Source of the DNA: Sedimenticola sp. | Lineage (GTDB): Bacteria > Pseudomonadota > Gammaproteobacteria > Chromatiales > Chromatiaceae | Reading direction: 5' to 3' | NCBI GenBank assembly: GCA_027068915.1 | Contig: JAMOLT010000020.1 | Coordinates: 32,968-96,967 of the forward strand | DNA length: 64,000 nucleotides | Shown here: piece after piece, positions 26,695-35,104 of the stretch | Numbering within the stretch: the stretch's first letter is position 1 | How the letters are laid out: each line of letters begins with the position of its first letter | The notes under the pieces: model-generated | Database searches by the model: none | What the model was told of the DNA's origin: nothing | The model's input: the letters and a program-made list of their open reading frames with translations, nothing else | Translations under genes and position numbers: made by a program

Positions 26695-26850
26695 TAGTGT
26701 GCTGCGTCGGAATTAAAGGCCCTTTCAGTGCGTCACAATGCAGCCAGATGCAAGGTGTACTCGCGGAGTAACCATTGCCTGCGCACCCCGCCTTGCCCTG
26801 GCACTTTTGGGGGACGCTGAAAGAGCCTTTAACTCCAACGCAGTACACTA
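26695..26850. mobile_element. 156-bp MITE-like element with 34-bp terminal inverted repeats
   Basis: The ends match over 34 bp with 4 differences (left TAGTGTGCTGCGTCGGAATT, right end TAGTGTACTGCGTTGGAGTT when inverted, both continuing through AAAGGC to TTTCAG). The TA at each edge may be a duplicated TA target, as in IS630/mariner-type insertions. The core is non-coding. A shorter, internally deleted relative is at 60438-60509. It lies in the 631-bp gap between the 65-residue gene and bepA. Apart from it, I see no gene in 26444-26694 or 26851-27074. Confidence 0.8.
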
Positions 26851-27074
26851 CTGTACTGTACAATAAACCGCGCCTGACCAGAGGATATCGCTGCAGTTTT
26901 TCATTCCGCTATCCGGCGGTCTGGTAGTGGATTGACAAACAGCCAATCAAACCAGAGGTGCTGGCGTGTTTTTCTGATTTGAAAAACCAGCTTCCGGAAC
27001 TTGCGCCCCCCTGCCCTGTCTTGTGGTTAAGGAAAAATAATGGCTCCCATGGGGCAACACATACAACTCGACCA

Positions 27075-28550
27075 ATGATCATTACCCACCTTCATCATCG
27101 CTGCCTGACATTTGTTCTTGGCTTTTGCCTGAGCCTGTCCCCATTACAGGCTTGGAGCATCAGTGGCGATGACCTGCCCGACATTGGCGCCGCGTCGGGT
27201 AACATGTTCACTCCTGCCCAAGAAAAACAGCTGGGTAAAACATTCATGCGGTACATCCGGGCTTCCCAGCCTGTTATCACCACCCCCCTGCTGGATGACT
27301 ACATCAACAAACTGGGAACCGCCCTGGTAGAACACAGCCAGGGGCAAGGCTCAAAATTCACTTTCTTCCTGGTAGACAGTCCCCAGGTCAACGCTTATGC
27401 CGGGCCGGGCGGTTACATAGGCATCTATACCGGGCTTGTGCTCACCACAGAGTCTGAAAGCGAGCTGGCCGCAGTGCTGGCACATGAAATTACACATGTA
27501 ACGCAGAAACATTTACAGCGCGCCTGGTACGCTGCCAGCAACATGAGCCTGATTCAGGGAGCCGCCCTGATCGCCGCCATCATCCTCGGCGCAGCTGCGG
27601 GGGGCGATGCCGCCGTAGCTGCAACCATGGGTGCCCAGGCAGCCATACAGCAGCAGCAAATCAACTTTACCCGCCACAATGAGCAGGAAGCAGATCGCCT
27701 GGGCATCAATATCCTCCATGAGGCCGATTATGACCCCCGCGCCATGCCCAGCTTTTTTACCCGCATGGGCAGAGCCAACCGTAGCTATGGCAGAGAACTT
27801 CCCGAGTTTCTGCGTACTCATCCGGTAACCAATTCCCGTATTGCCGATTCCCTTGGACGCGCCGAAAAATTTCCCTATCGGCAGCGGCCTGACAGCAACC
27901 GTTATTTGCTACTAAGGGCCGCTTTGAAAGAACAGACTTTCATCAAGCCCGCCCAGGCGGTGGCTTATTTTCGGACAATACTGAAAGAAGGGCGTTACCG
28001 TAACCAGGCGGCAGCCCGGTACGGACTCAGCCTGGCGCTATTGCGCAACGACCAGTACAAGGAAGCCTCTGCAGAACTGGGCACATTGATGCAAGAACAT
28101 GCTGACACACTGGAATTCGTCATCGCTGCTTCACAGGCCGATATGGATGCCGGCAGAAAACAACAGGCGATCGAACGGCTGGAACAGAGCTCACACAAAT
28201 TTCCGTTGAGCTATCCCCTACAAGTAACCCTGGCTGAATTTTACCTGCAGGCAGGAAAAGCAAAGGATGCCTACAAGAAACTCAAACAACTGGCTTCCCT
28301 GCAGCCGGAAAACACCCGGACGTTTAAACTGCTGGCAAAAGCAGCAGCAGCCCTTGGCAACAAGGCGGAAAGCCATGAACACATGGCCACACATTACTAC
28401 CTGATGGGCGCCCTGGAACCCGCGCTTTTGCAACTGAAAATAGCGCTGCGCATTCCAGGACTGGATTTCTATCAGACAGCCAAGCTGGAATCACAACTGA
28501 AAAAAGTACAGGCCGAGGCAGACGAGCTGAAGAAGGAACGCAAAAAATAA
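27075..28550 (+). CDS. bepA: Beta-barrel assembly-enhancing protease, M48 family
   Basis: A 491-residue periplasmic zinc metalloprotease. A signal peptide ends near LQAWS, the active site is LAHEITHVTQ (HEXXH), and a Glu lies downstream in NEQEADRLGI. The C-terminal half is a helical TPR-like domain (DTLEFVIAASQADMDAGRKQ and following repeats). BepA family members check outer-membrane assembly. Start 27075 (MIITHLHH) is chosen because it gives a signal peptide; a longer open frame begins at 26958 without one. HU-like DNA binding is encoded next on the same strand. Confidence 0.9.
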   Translation: MIITHLHHRCLTFVLGFCLSLSPLQAWSISGDDLPDIGAASGNMFTPAQEKQLGKTFMRYIRASQPVITTPLLDDYINKLGTALVEHSQGQGSKFTFFLVDSPQVNAYAGPGGYIGIYTGLVLTTESESELAAVLAHEITHVTQKHLQRAWYAASNMSLIQGAALIAAIILGAAAGGDAAVAATMGAQAAIQQQQINFTRHNEQEADRLGINILHEADYDPRAMPSFFTRMGRANRSYGRELPEFLRTHPVTNSRIADSLGRAEKFPYRQRPDSNRYLLLRAALKEQTFIKPAQAVAYFRTILKEGRYRNQAAARYGLSLALLRNDQYKEASAELGTLMQEHADTLEFVIAASQADMDAGRKQQAIERLEQSSHKFPLSYPLQVTLAEFYLQAGKAKDAYKKLKQLASLQPENTRTFKLLAKAAAALGNKAESHEHMATHYYLMGALEPALLQLKIALRIPGLDFYQTAKLESQLKKVQAEADELKKERKK

Positions 28551-28726
28551 TGCACTTGCACGTGCACCATGCAGCTGTTGCTGCGCATCAGCGCCCGGAT
28601 AAAATGAAAAACAGGAAAAATTCTACCGTCTGGGTCAACTCAAACCACATTTTCACTATGGCAACAAAAAATATTATGGTAAGTTCCGCTACGGATACCA
28701 CGAAAACACGAAGGAGAGTTACTCAA

Positions 28727-29101
28727 ATGAGAAAGAAGACTACCAAAAAGATACTTCCCATGAAAGCACCAAAAAAACTGACTGCTATTGCCAAGAAGCA
28801 AACCAAAAGTGAAATCCTGACCGCAATTGCAGAAGATACAGGAATGACCAAAAAAGAAGTTGCCTCTGTATTCGCCTCCCTGGGCGACCTCATCACCAGA
28901 CATATCAAAAAACGCGGTTCCGGTGAATTTGCCATTCCCGATACCGGCGTGAAAATCCGTCGCGTGAAAAAACCCGCCCGCAAAGCGCGCATGGGCCGCA
29001 ACCCTGCCACTGGCGAAGCCATGAAAATCGCAGCCAAGCCAGCCAGCACTACCGTAAAGGTAACTGCGCTCAAGGCACTCAAGGATACGGTGTCAAAGTA
29101 G
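28727..29101 (+). CDS. HU/IHF-like DNA-binding protein with lysine-rich N-terminus
   Basis: A 124-residue protein. The HU/IHF fold occupies about residues 30-110 (KSEILTAIAEDTGMTKKEVAS and GSGEFAIPDTGVKIRRVKK, with GRNPATGEAMKI as the DNA-binding arm). A 28-residue lysine-rich extension precedes it, so it is longer than classical HU (about 90). ATG at 28727 has AAGGAG about 11 nt upstream. A longer open frame from 28550 has no support. A hairpin terminator follows at 29134. Confidence 0.85.
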   Translation: MRKKTTKKILPMKAPKKLTAIAKKQTKSEILTAIAEDTGMTKKEVASVFASLGDLITRHIKKRGSGEFAIPDTGVKIRRVKKPARKARMGRNPATGEAMKIAAKPASTTVKVTALKALKDTVSK

Positions 29102-29133
29102 CCAGCAACCCTCGTTACGCACTCACACAGCCG

Positions 29134-29173
29134 AAGGCCAGCGTTATTGTTACCAATAATGATGCTGGCCTTT
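29134..29173 (+). terminator. Terminator after the HU-like gene
   Basis: AAGGCCAGC and GCTGGCCTTT form the outer stem, with an imperfect AT-rich inner stem TTATTG...CAATAA. It ends in TTTCT and lies 33 bp after the stop. Confidence 0.75.
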
Positions 29174-29220
29174 CTGTATTCTCTCCAGACACTGCATCGG
29201 CGACCATAGTTTTGACTTGA

Positions 29221-29754
29221 TCAGGGATTTCCTAACGCACCCTCACGCAAGGTCAATACGCCATCACGCTGTATCATTTCCAGATTTTTCAGGAAGCTCA
29301 TACCCAGCAACACCTGATTGGCGGGCTTAAGCTCGGGAAGAATGGTGGCACGAACATTGTGCATTTCGATCACACCCAGGGTTACACGATCCAACACTGT
29401 CTGCCACACTGCCACAACGCCATTGGCAGTATGACTGAAAGCACCGCCGCGCTTTTTCAGACCCAGCCTGTTTGCCAATGCCTCCGAGACGGCAACATCC
29501 GTTGCACCTGTATCCAGCAGGAATACCACGGGATGCCCATTGATCATGCCACTAGCGACATAGTGGCCCTGGGCATTCCGCTCCAGCACAACCTCCCGCA
29601 CACCCTGGGATGAAATGCTTCCCCCGGGAGTTGAGTTCGGGTTTTCACGTTTTTCCAGCACCTCTCCAAAGAAAAGTGTCAGCAACAGCAGCAACAGAAT
29701 CCAGGCGGCAAAGATCATGCCTTTTCCCAACCCCTGCCCTGGGGGAGATGTCAC
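29221..29754 (-). CDS. Retropepsin-like membrane aspartic protease
   Basis: A 177-residue protein with one N-terminal membrane helix (GMIFAAWILLLLLLTLFFG) and the aspartic protease motif FLLDTGATDVAVS. It belongs to the TIGR02281/clan AA type of single-domain proteases. The catalytic domain faces the periplasm. Substrate unknown. It lies 30 bp after the MlaC-like gene on the same strand, so they may form an operon. Confidence 0.85.
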   Translation of the reverse strand: MTSPPGQGLGKGMIFAAWILLLLLLTLFFGEVLEKRENPNSTPGGSISSQGVREVVLERNAQGHYVASGMINGHPVVFLLDTGATDVAVSEALANRLGLKKRGGAFSHTANGVVAVWQTVLDRVTLGVIEMHNVRATILPELKPANQVLLGMSFLKNLEMIQRDGVLTLREGALGNP

Positions 29755-29783
29755 CTACTTCCCCTCCTGCATAAAAAAAGCAT

Positions 29784-30446
29784 TTACGAGCCAGATGAGA
29801 CCTGGCGATACGGGCGGGCAACTGGCTGTTGATTGTGCCCCCTTGGCATATACATGGTCTGGCGGAACTGGCGGCGATAGTGAATTACCGCACTTTGTCC
29901 ATTGGCCATTACATCGTATACCTTCCATCCCTCACTCGCCTTGTAAAAACGGAAGTCCAGACGGGTAGGATAGCCTTGCGGCCCAATGATTGCCGTAGTT
30001 ACAACGCCGGTGCGGCCATCAGCATGCAAGCGCTGGGAGATAACATTTACACTTTGGTTGTTGTAGCTGACCAGTCTTTGCACCATAGTGGAAAGAAACT
30101 GTTGCTTGATACGCTCAGCCATGCGCGACCGCTGATTGGTGCTCATGTGACGGTACATGTTCCCTGCGGCAGATTTGGCCATGTAGGAAAAATCAAAATA
30201 CGGTGCAATCTCGGTATCCAGGTACTGCCCCAGGGAGCGTGCATCCAGATCTGTACGGCGCAAATGCGCAAGCAAACGTCCCATACCGTCTTCAAGTAAC
30301 GCTGCCGGGCTATCTTTGGTGATTTCCGGCATCACAGGCCTGGGCATGGGTGGAACATATCCATAGGCATAGGCAGGCGCACCAGATTGCGCCTGCGCAA
30401 TCCCCATACTCACCACCGCCAATACGGTAACAGCTGTTTTTTTCAT
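29784..30446 (-). CDS. MlaC-family periplasmic phospholipid-binding protein
   Basis: A 220-residue protein with a signal peptide (MKKTAVTVLAVVSMGIAQA) and the MlaC/Ttg2 fold markers APYFDFSYMAKSAAGN and RTGVVTTAIIG. MlaC carries phospholipids between the outer-membrane MlaA and the inner-membrane MlaFEDB. No mlaFED genes are adjacent, so this copy is orphan and may be a paralogue. The mature N-terminus is Pro/Tyr-rich (AYAYGYVPPMPRP), which is atypical. The 189 bp between it and ubiD show no gene. Confidence 0.85.
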   Translation of the reverse strand: MKKTAVTVLAVVSMGIAQAQSGAPAYAYGYVPPMPRPVMPEITKDSPAALLEDGMGRLLAHLRRTDLDARSLGQYLDTEIAPYFDFSYMAKSAAGNMYRHMSTNQRSRMAERIKQQFLSTMVQRLVSYNNQSVNVISQRLHADGRTGVVTTAIIGPQGYPTRLDFRFYKASEGWKVYDVMANGQSAVIHYRRQFRQTMYMPRGHNQQPVARPYRQVSSGS

Positions 30447-30635
30447 TGACTCTTCCTCCTCTGCTTTGCTATCGATTGCCTTGGTAACTGATAATCTTGC
30501 GATAGATACCAGAAACTCTTTAGGGCTGTTTTACTACGCCATCCAGTACCATGTAGTTGGCTTTTTCATACCCGGGCTCAGACATTCGCCCCCCCGCGAG
30601 CGCCGCCGGACGCATGCACTTGATGCCCCAAGACA

Positions 30636-32111
30636 TCATTTACTGTCATCCAGCCCCAGTTCATCCCAAAGTTGATCAATTTTCGCCCGAACTGCCTTGT
30701 CCATGACAATGGGGCTGCCCCATTCACGGCTGGTTTCTCCCGGCCATTTATTGGTGGCATCGAAGCCGATTTTTGAGCCCAGGCCGGAAACCGGCGAAGC
30801 GAAATCCAGATAGTCGATGGGGGTATTCTCCACCAGAGTCACATCCCGAACCGGATCCATGCGCGTAGTCATGGCCCAGATTACATCATTCCAGTCCCGT
30901 GCATTGATGTCATCGTCCGTGACAATCACAAACTTGGTGTACATGAACTGCCGCAAAAAAGACCAGACCCCGAACATCACCCGCTTGGCGTGGCCAGGAT
31001 ACTGTTTCTTCATGCTCACCACCGCCATGCGATAGGAGCAACCTTCCGGCGGCAGGTAGAAATCTGTGATCTCCGGAAACTGTTTTTGCAGAATGGGAAC
31101 GAACACTTCATTCAGCGCCACTCCAAGAATCGCCGGCTCATCCGGTGGTCTGCCAGTATAAGTGCTGTGATAAATCGGGTCAGAACGGTGGGTAATTCGC
31201 TCGATGGTGAACACGGGAAAGTCATCCACTTCATTGTAGTAGCCGGTATGATCGCCAAATGGCCCTTCCGGGGCCATATCATCCGCATGGATCACTCCCT
31301 CCAGCACATATTCTGCAGATGCCGGCACCTGCAAGTCGTTTCCCAGGCTTTTGGTTACTTCGGTGCGGGAACCGCGCAGCAGGCCAGCGAAAGCATATTC
31401 CGACAAGGTATCGGGAACCGGTGTCACCGCCGCGAGAATGGTTGCCGGATCGGCCCCCAGGGCTACGGATACGGGAAAGGCCTCTCCGGGGTGAGTCTGC
31501 TGCCACTCACGGAAATCCAGGGCACCGCCACGATGCGCCAGCCAGCGCATGATGACCCGATTACGGCCTATCACCTGCATGCGATAGATACCCAAATTCT
31601 GACGCGGCTTTTCCGGCCCCCGGGTAACCACCAGTCCCCAGGTGATCAATGGCCCGGCATCTCCCGGCCAGCAGGTTTGTACGGGTATGCGGGACAAATC
31701 CACATCATCACCGACAGATACCATTTCCTGACAGGGAGCCGATTTTCGCTCCCTGGGCGCCATGTCCAACACCTTGCGGTACAGGGGAAGTTTTTCCCAG
31801 GCATCCTTCATGCCTTTTGGGGGATCCGGCTCCTTGAGCGTGGCCAGCAGTTTTCCCACCTCACGCAATGCAGTTACCGAATCTTCTCCCATGCCCATGG
31901 CGACCCGTTTGGTGGTGCCGAAGAGATTGGTAAGCACCGGCACATCGTATCCACGGGGGTTCTCAAACAACAGGGCCGGGCCACCGGCGCGCAGCACCCG
32001 GTCGCTGATCTCTGTCATTTCCAGTACGGGATCTACTTCCGCCTGTATGCGCCGCAGTTCACCCTGCTGCTCCAACTGAGATAGGAAGTCTCTAAGATCC
32101 TGGTATTTCAT
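30636..32111 (-). CDS. ubiD: UbiD, 4-hydroxy-3-polyprenylbenzoate decarboxylase
   Basis: A 491-residue protein that uses prenylated FMN to decarboxylate the ubiquinone precursor. Family stretches seen are [17 protein letters not shown] and GVVVTDD-like [17 protein letters not shown] at 32111 ([10 protein letters not shown]) is used; a TTG 21 bp upstream would add seven non-homologous residues. It follows a small lipoprotein gene by 45 bp on the same strand. The flavin prenyltransferase UbiX is not in the window. Confidence 0.93.
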   Translation of the reverse strand: MKYQDLRDFLSQLEQQGELRRIQAEVDPVLEMTEISDRVLRAGGPALLFENPRGYDVPVLTNLFGTTKRVAMGMGEDSVTALREVGKLLATLKEPDPPKGMKDAWEKLPLYRKVLDMAPRERKSAPCQEMVSVGDDVDLSRIPVQTCWPGDAGPLITWGLVVTRGPEKPRQNLGIYRMQVIGRNRVIMRWLAHRGGALDFREWQQTHPGEAFPVSVALGADPATILAAVTPVPDTLSEYAFAGLLRGSRTEVTKSLGNDLQVPASAEYVLEGVIHADDMAPEGPFGDHTGYYNEVDDFPVFTIERITHRSDPIYHSTYTGRPPDEPAILGVALNEVFVPILQKQFPEITDFYLPPEGCSYRMAVVSMKKQYPGHAKRVMFGVWSFLRQFMYTKFVIVTDDDINARDWNDVIWAMTTRMDPVRDVTLVENTPIDYLDFASPVSGLGSKIGFDATNKWPGETSREWGSPIVMDKAVRAKIDQLWDELGLDDSK

Positions 32112-32156
32112 GCGGGCAGTTTTCTCCGTCAAAACAGGGAAAGGCGGCTCACGCCA

Positions 32157-32579
32157 TTATTCAAAGGCGGGAATAGCGTTGGTGCGAAACCACTGTTTGG
32201 TTTCCGGTTCATATTCCCAGGACTGCTGGTCCACGATGCTGCGCACCACCTGGCGGTCGCGAAACAGGTAGTCGATACGGGCCGTTTGCACGATCTTGTT
32301 CTCACCTGCCGGGGCCGGCACCACCACCACTTCATATTCGGTTACGCGAATATTACCAGGATCCCTGGCAATGGCCTTCTGCTCCGCCACCATGGCCGGG
32401 CGCAAATAGGCGGGCAAGGCCTCCAGCGCACCCCAGCGCACTTCATGGGCATAGGCGAGCAGGCGCTTATGCATTTTCTGGCTCTTGCTCGCTTTCTCTA
32501 TCGTCCCGCAACCGCTGACAAGCAGCGCCAACGACAGTATTGCAAGCAGGACAAGTGTTTGTATAGAAACTTTTTTCAC
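32157..32579 (-). CDS. Unknown lipoprotein, 140 residues
   Basis: A GTG start (32579) with GGAG 8 nt upstream gives a signal peptide VKKVSIQTLVLLAILSLALL followed by the lipobox LVSGC, so Cys23 or so would be lipidated. The mature part is a soluble alpha/beta domain (VTEYEVVVVPAPAGENKIVQT). No family recognised. It lies upstream of ubiD and is divergent from the TraB-family gene. Confidence 0.78.
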   Translation of the reverse strand: MKKVSIQTLVLLAILSLALLVSGCGTIEKASKSQKMHKRLLAYAHEVRWGALEALPAYLRPAMVAEQKAIARDPGNIRVTEYEVVVVPAPAGENKIVQTARIDYLFRDRQVVRSIVDQQSWEYEPETKQWFRTNAIPAFE

Positions 32580-32651
32580 GCGCCGAACTCCATCCTGAGT
32601 GATTCTGCTGGTATTATCCCAGCCCACCCCTGTAATGCAAACAAACAAATC

Positions 32652-33854
32652 ATGCCGGACACTCATTCCCAGGAACCCATCGAAGAACTCAGCATCGAAG
32701 GCAGCAAACTCACCCTGCTGGGCACGGCGCATGTTTCCAGAACCAGCGCCGAAATGGTGGAACAGCTGATTGAAAGCAATGCCTATGACGCCGTTGCAGT
32801 GGAGCTGTGTCCCAGCCGCTACAACGCCATCCTCTCACCCGACTCCCTGGCGAAGATGAATCTCATGGAAGTATTCCGTAGCGGCAAGGCTTCCATGGTC
32901 ATCGCCAATCTGGCCATGGGGGCCTATCAGCAGCGCATCGCAGAGCAATTCGGCATCGAACCCGGCGCAGAACAGCGAAAAGCTATCGAGCTGGCACAAA
33001 AACATCATCTGCCGGTGCTGCTCATCGACCGGGAGATAGGCGTCACCCTGAAGCGTACCGCCGGCAACCTCCCCTGGTGGAAGCGCTGGACCCTGTTCAC
33101 GGGGTTGCTGCTGTCGCTGATCTCCCGCGAAGAAGTGGAAGAGGAAGAAATCGAAAAACTCAAGGAAGGCGACATGCTGGAGACCACCTTCGCCGAGTTC
33201 GCCCATGACAGGGAAGACCTGTATATCCCCCTGATCGACGAACGCGACACCTACATGGCCGCCAGGCTCACCCAGGAAATCGAGGAAAAAGGCCATGAAG
33301 ACATTCTCGCCGTGGTGGGGGCGGGACATCTCAAGGGCATCAGCAGCAAGCTGCGCCGGGGCATTGCGGATCCGGCCGCGCGCGTGGAGGAACTGGACAG
33401 ACTGCCAAAACCTTCCCGCTGGCCGAAGATTGTACCCTGGATCATCGTGGCTCTGGTATTCATTGGTTTCGGCATCGGTTTTTACCGCAGCCCGGAGTTG
33501 GGCTGGCAGCTGGTCTGGAGCTGGGTGCTGATCAACGGCAGCCTGTCAGCAGCAGGCGCAGCACTGGCGGGCGCCCACCCGCTCACCGTGGTGACAGCCT
33601 TTATCGCCGCACCCATCACTTCCCTGAACCCAACTGTTGGCGCAGGCATGGTAACTGCGGCAGCAGAGCTGTGGCTGCGCAAGCCTACAGTGAAAGACTT
33701 CGAACAGCTGCGTCATGACACAACGCACTGGACAGGCTGGTGGAAAAATCGCGTATCCCGCACCTTACTGGTATTCCTGTTCAGCACCCTGGGATCTGCC
33801 GCCGGCACCTATATCGCCGGCTTCCGCATCGCGGGAAAACTGACCGGAGGCTAA
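32652..33854 (+). CDS. TraB/GumN-family membrane protein
   Basis: A 400-residue protein. The N-terminal domain has the TraB signature LLGTAHVSRTSAEMVEQLI and VAVELCPSRYNAI, with a later conserved VGAGHLKGI. The C-terminal third has several hydrophobic segments (WPKIVPWIIVALVFIGFGIG, TLLVFLFSTLGSAAGTYIAG). TraB-like proteins resemble Tiki/erythromycin-esterase-type metalloproteases, but the bacterial role is not settled. Start 32652 is taken because family homology begins there and the upstream frame has no support. Confidence 0.85.
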   Translation: MPDTHSQEPIEELSIEGSKLTLLGTAHVSRTSAEMVEQLIESNAYDAVAVELCPSRYNAILSPDSLAKMNLMEVFRSGKASMVIANLAMGAYQQRIAEQFGIEPGAEQRKAIELAQKHHLPVLLIDREIGVTLKRTAGNLPWWKRWTLFTGLLLSLISREEVEEEEIEKLKEGDMLETTFAEFAHDREDLYIPLIDERDTYMAARLTQEIEEKGHEDILAVVGAGHLKGISSKLRRGIADPAARVEELDRLPKPSRWPKIVPWIIVALVFIGFGIGFYRSPELGWQLVWSWVLINGSLSAAGAALAGAHPLTVVTAFIAAPITSLNPTVGAGMVTAAAELWLRKPTVKDFEQLRHDTTHWTGWWKNRVSRTLLVFLFSTLGSAAGTYIAGFRIAGKLTGG

Positions 33855-33887
33855 GCGACTATCTGACCCCGCAGGCTCGGGATCCCG

Positions 33888-34223
33888 TCAGTGGTCAAAA
33901 CGATCATCCAGGTTGACCGGACAAAGCACCTCGCGCATGGTGCCGATCAATTCCAGCAACTTGCCGTTACGGATACGGTAATAGATCCGGTTCGCCTCCT
34001 TACGGGAAGTAACGATATTCTTGTTGCGCAGTTGTTCAAGGTGCTGGGAGATATTGCTCTGGGAGGTGCCGGTACGGGAGACAATCTCCCCCACAGACAG
34101 CTCCGTCTCACCCAGTGTGCAAAGAATTTTCCAGCGCAGGGGGTGCGCCATGGCCTTCAGCGCATTGGCCGTCATGGTGGGATCTTCGTCCGCAGGAATG
34201 CTGGAAACGGTTGGCTTGTTCAT
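33888..34223 (-). CDS. ArsR-family repressor with BigR/SqrR-type persulfide-sensing cysteines
   Basis: A 111-residue winged-helix protein (TGTSQSNISQHLEQLRNKNIV is the recognition helix region). Two cysteines, Cys35 in RWKILCTLG and Cys101 in MREVLCPVN, are 66 residues apart. That is the same spacing as the reactive pair of SqrR (Cys41/Cys107) and BigR (Cys42/Cys108), which form a tetrasulfide bridge with reactive sulfur. The metal ligands of classic ArsR (CVCDL) are absent. It is translationally coupled to the response regulator upstream (ATGA overlap). Sulfur sensing is inferred by analogy and fits the sulfur-oxidising host. Confidence 0.85.
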   Translation of the reverse strand: MNKPTVSSIPADEDPTMTANALKAMAHPLRWKILCTLGETELSVGEIVSRTGTSQSNISQHLEQLRNKNIVTSRKEANRIYYRIRNGKLLELIGTMREVLCPVNLDDRFDH

Positions 34224-35104
34224 GAGATTTCACTCTCTGGGTTCATGGATTCGGCCTCGTCCACTCGACAATAGCCTGACATATTCTTGGCGATACAGAT
34301 GATCTCGTCAATCTCTCCCTGCTGATTCACAATCGCCGTGCGTGAAAACAGGATGGGAACACGCCTGCCATTCCTGGCAATAAAAGCCGCTTCTATATCG
34401 CGTAAGGCACCAGCCCGGATCAGGGCTTCGAGCCACATGCCCATGAAGGCGTTGGCCTGCTCTCGGCCTTCCTCCTCGAACACATCACCGATACTCATTC
34501 CTTCCAGTTCCTGCATTTCATAGCCAAGCATTTCACAGGCCGCAGGATTGACCTGCGTGATATTGCCCTGGGGGGTGAGAACAAGCAGCGCCTCACCCAT
34601 ATAACACAGAATGTTCTCCAGATGCTGGTTAGCCTGATGGAGCTCTGCGGTACGCTCGGCCACCTTCTGTTCCAGAATCCGGTTCAGCTCACGCTCTTTC
34701 CCGATAAGGCGAAAATAGGTGCTGATCTTGTTCAGCAGCTGGTTGTCATCAATGGGCTTGAGCAGGTAATCCGCGGCTCCCACATCATAGCCCTTTTGCT
34801 GAAACTCTTCGGTCTTGAATGCTGCGGTAAGGAAGATCACCGGTATTTCACTGGTTTTCTTGTAAATCTTCAGCATTCGCGCTGTTTCAAAGCCATCCAT
34901 TTCCGGCATCTGCACATCCAGGATGATCAGATCGATATCCGGATTGGCGCGAGCCAGCTCCAACGCCTGCCTTCCGCTCTCGGCCTCCAGTATCTCCACA
35001 TCCATATGCCTGCTGACCAGGGAACGCAAGGTAAACAGGTTGTGCTGGTTGTCATCGACGACCAGCAGCTTGAAACCGGCATAGCGATTGCTCATATTGT
35101 TCAT
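34220..35104 (-). CDS. REC-PAS response regulator
   Basis: A 294-residue protein. The receiver domain (residues about 10-130) has an intact acidic pair (VVDDNQHN), phosphoacceptor Asp in LIILDVQMPEMDGFE and Lys in LLKPID. A coiled-coil linker (ELNRILEQKVAERTAELHQA) leads to a PAS domain (about 165-280; NPAACEMLGYEMQELEGM). It has no DNA-binding or enzymatic output domain, so it likely signals to another protein. It overlaps the kinase gene by 4 bp and the ArsR gene by 4 bp. Confidence 0.9.
   Translation of the reverse strand: MNNMSNRYAGFKLLVVDDNQHNLFTLRSLVSRHMDVEILEAESGRQALELARANPDIDLIILDVQMPEMDGFETARMLKIYKKTSEIPVIFLTAAFKTEEFQQKGYDVGAADYLLKPIDDNQLLNKISTYFRLIGKERELNRILEQKVAERTAELHQANQHLENILCYMGEALLVLTPQGNITQVNPAACEMLGYEMQELEGMSIGDVFEEEGREQANAFMGMWLEALIRAGALRDIEAAFIARNGRRVPILFSRTAIVNQQGEIDEIICIAKNMSGYCRVDEAESMNPESEIS

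Noticed and set aside
30990..32084. 364-codon frame antisense to ubiD
   Set aside because: It overlaps a complete UbiD gene and has no recognisable domain.
32286..32651. Upstream extension of the TraB-family gene as an extra domain
   Set aside because: The stretch is antisense to the lipoprotein gene and has no homology. The ATG at 32652 fits the family start.
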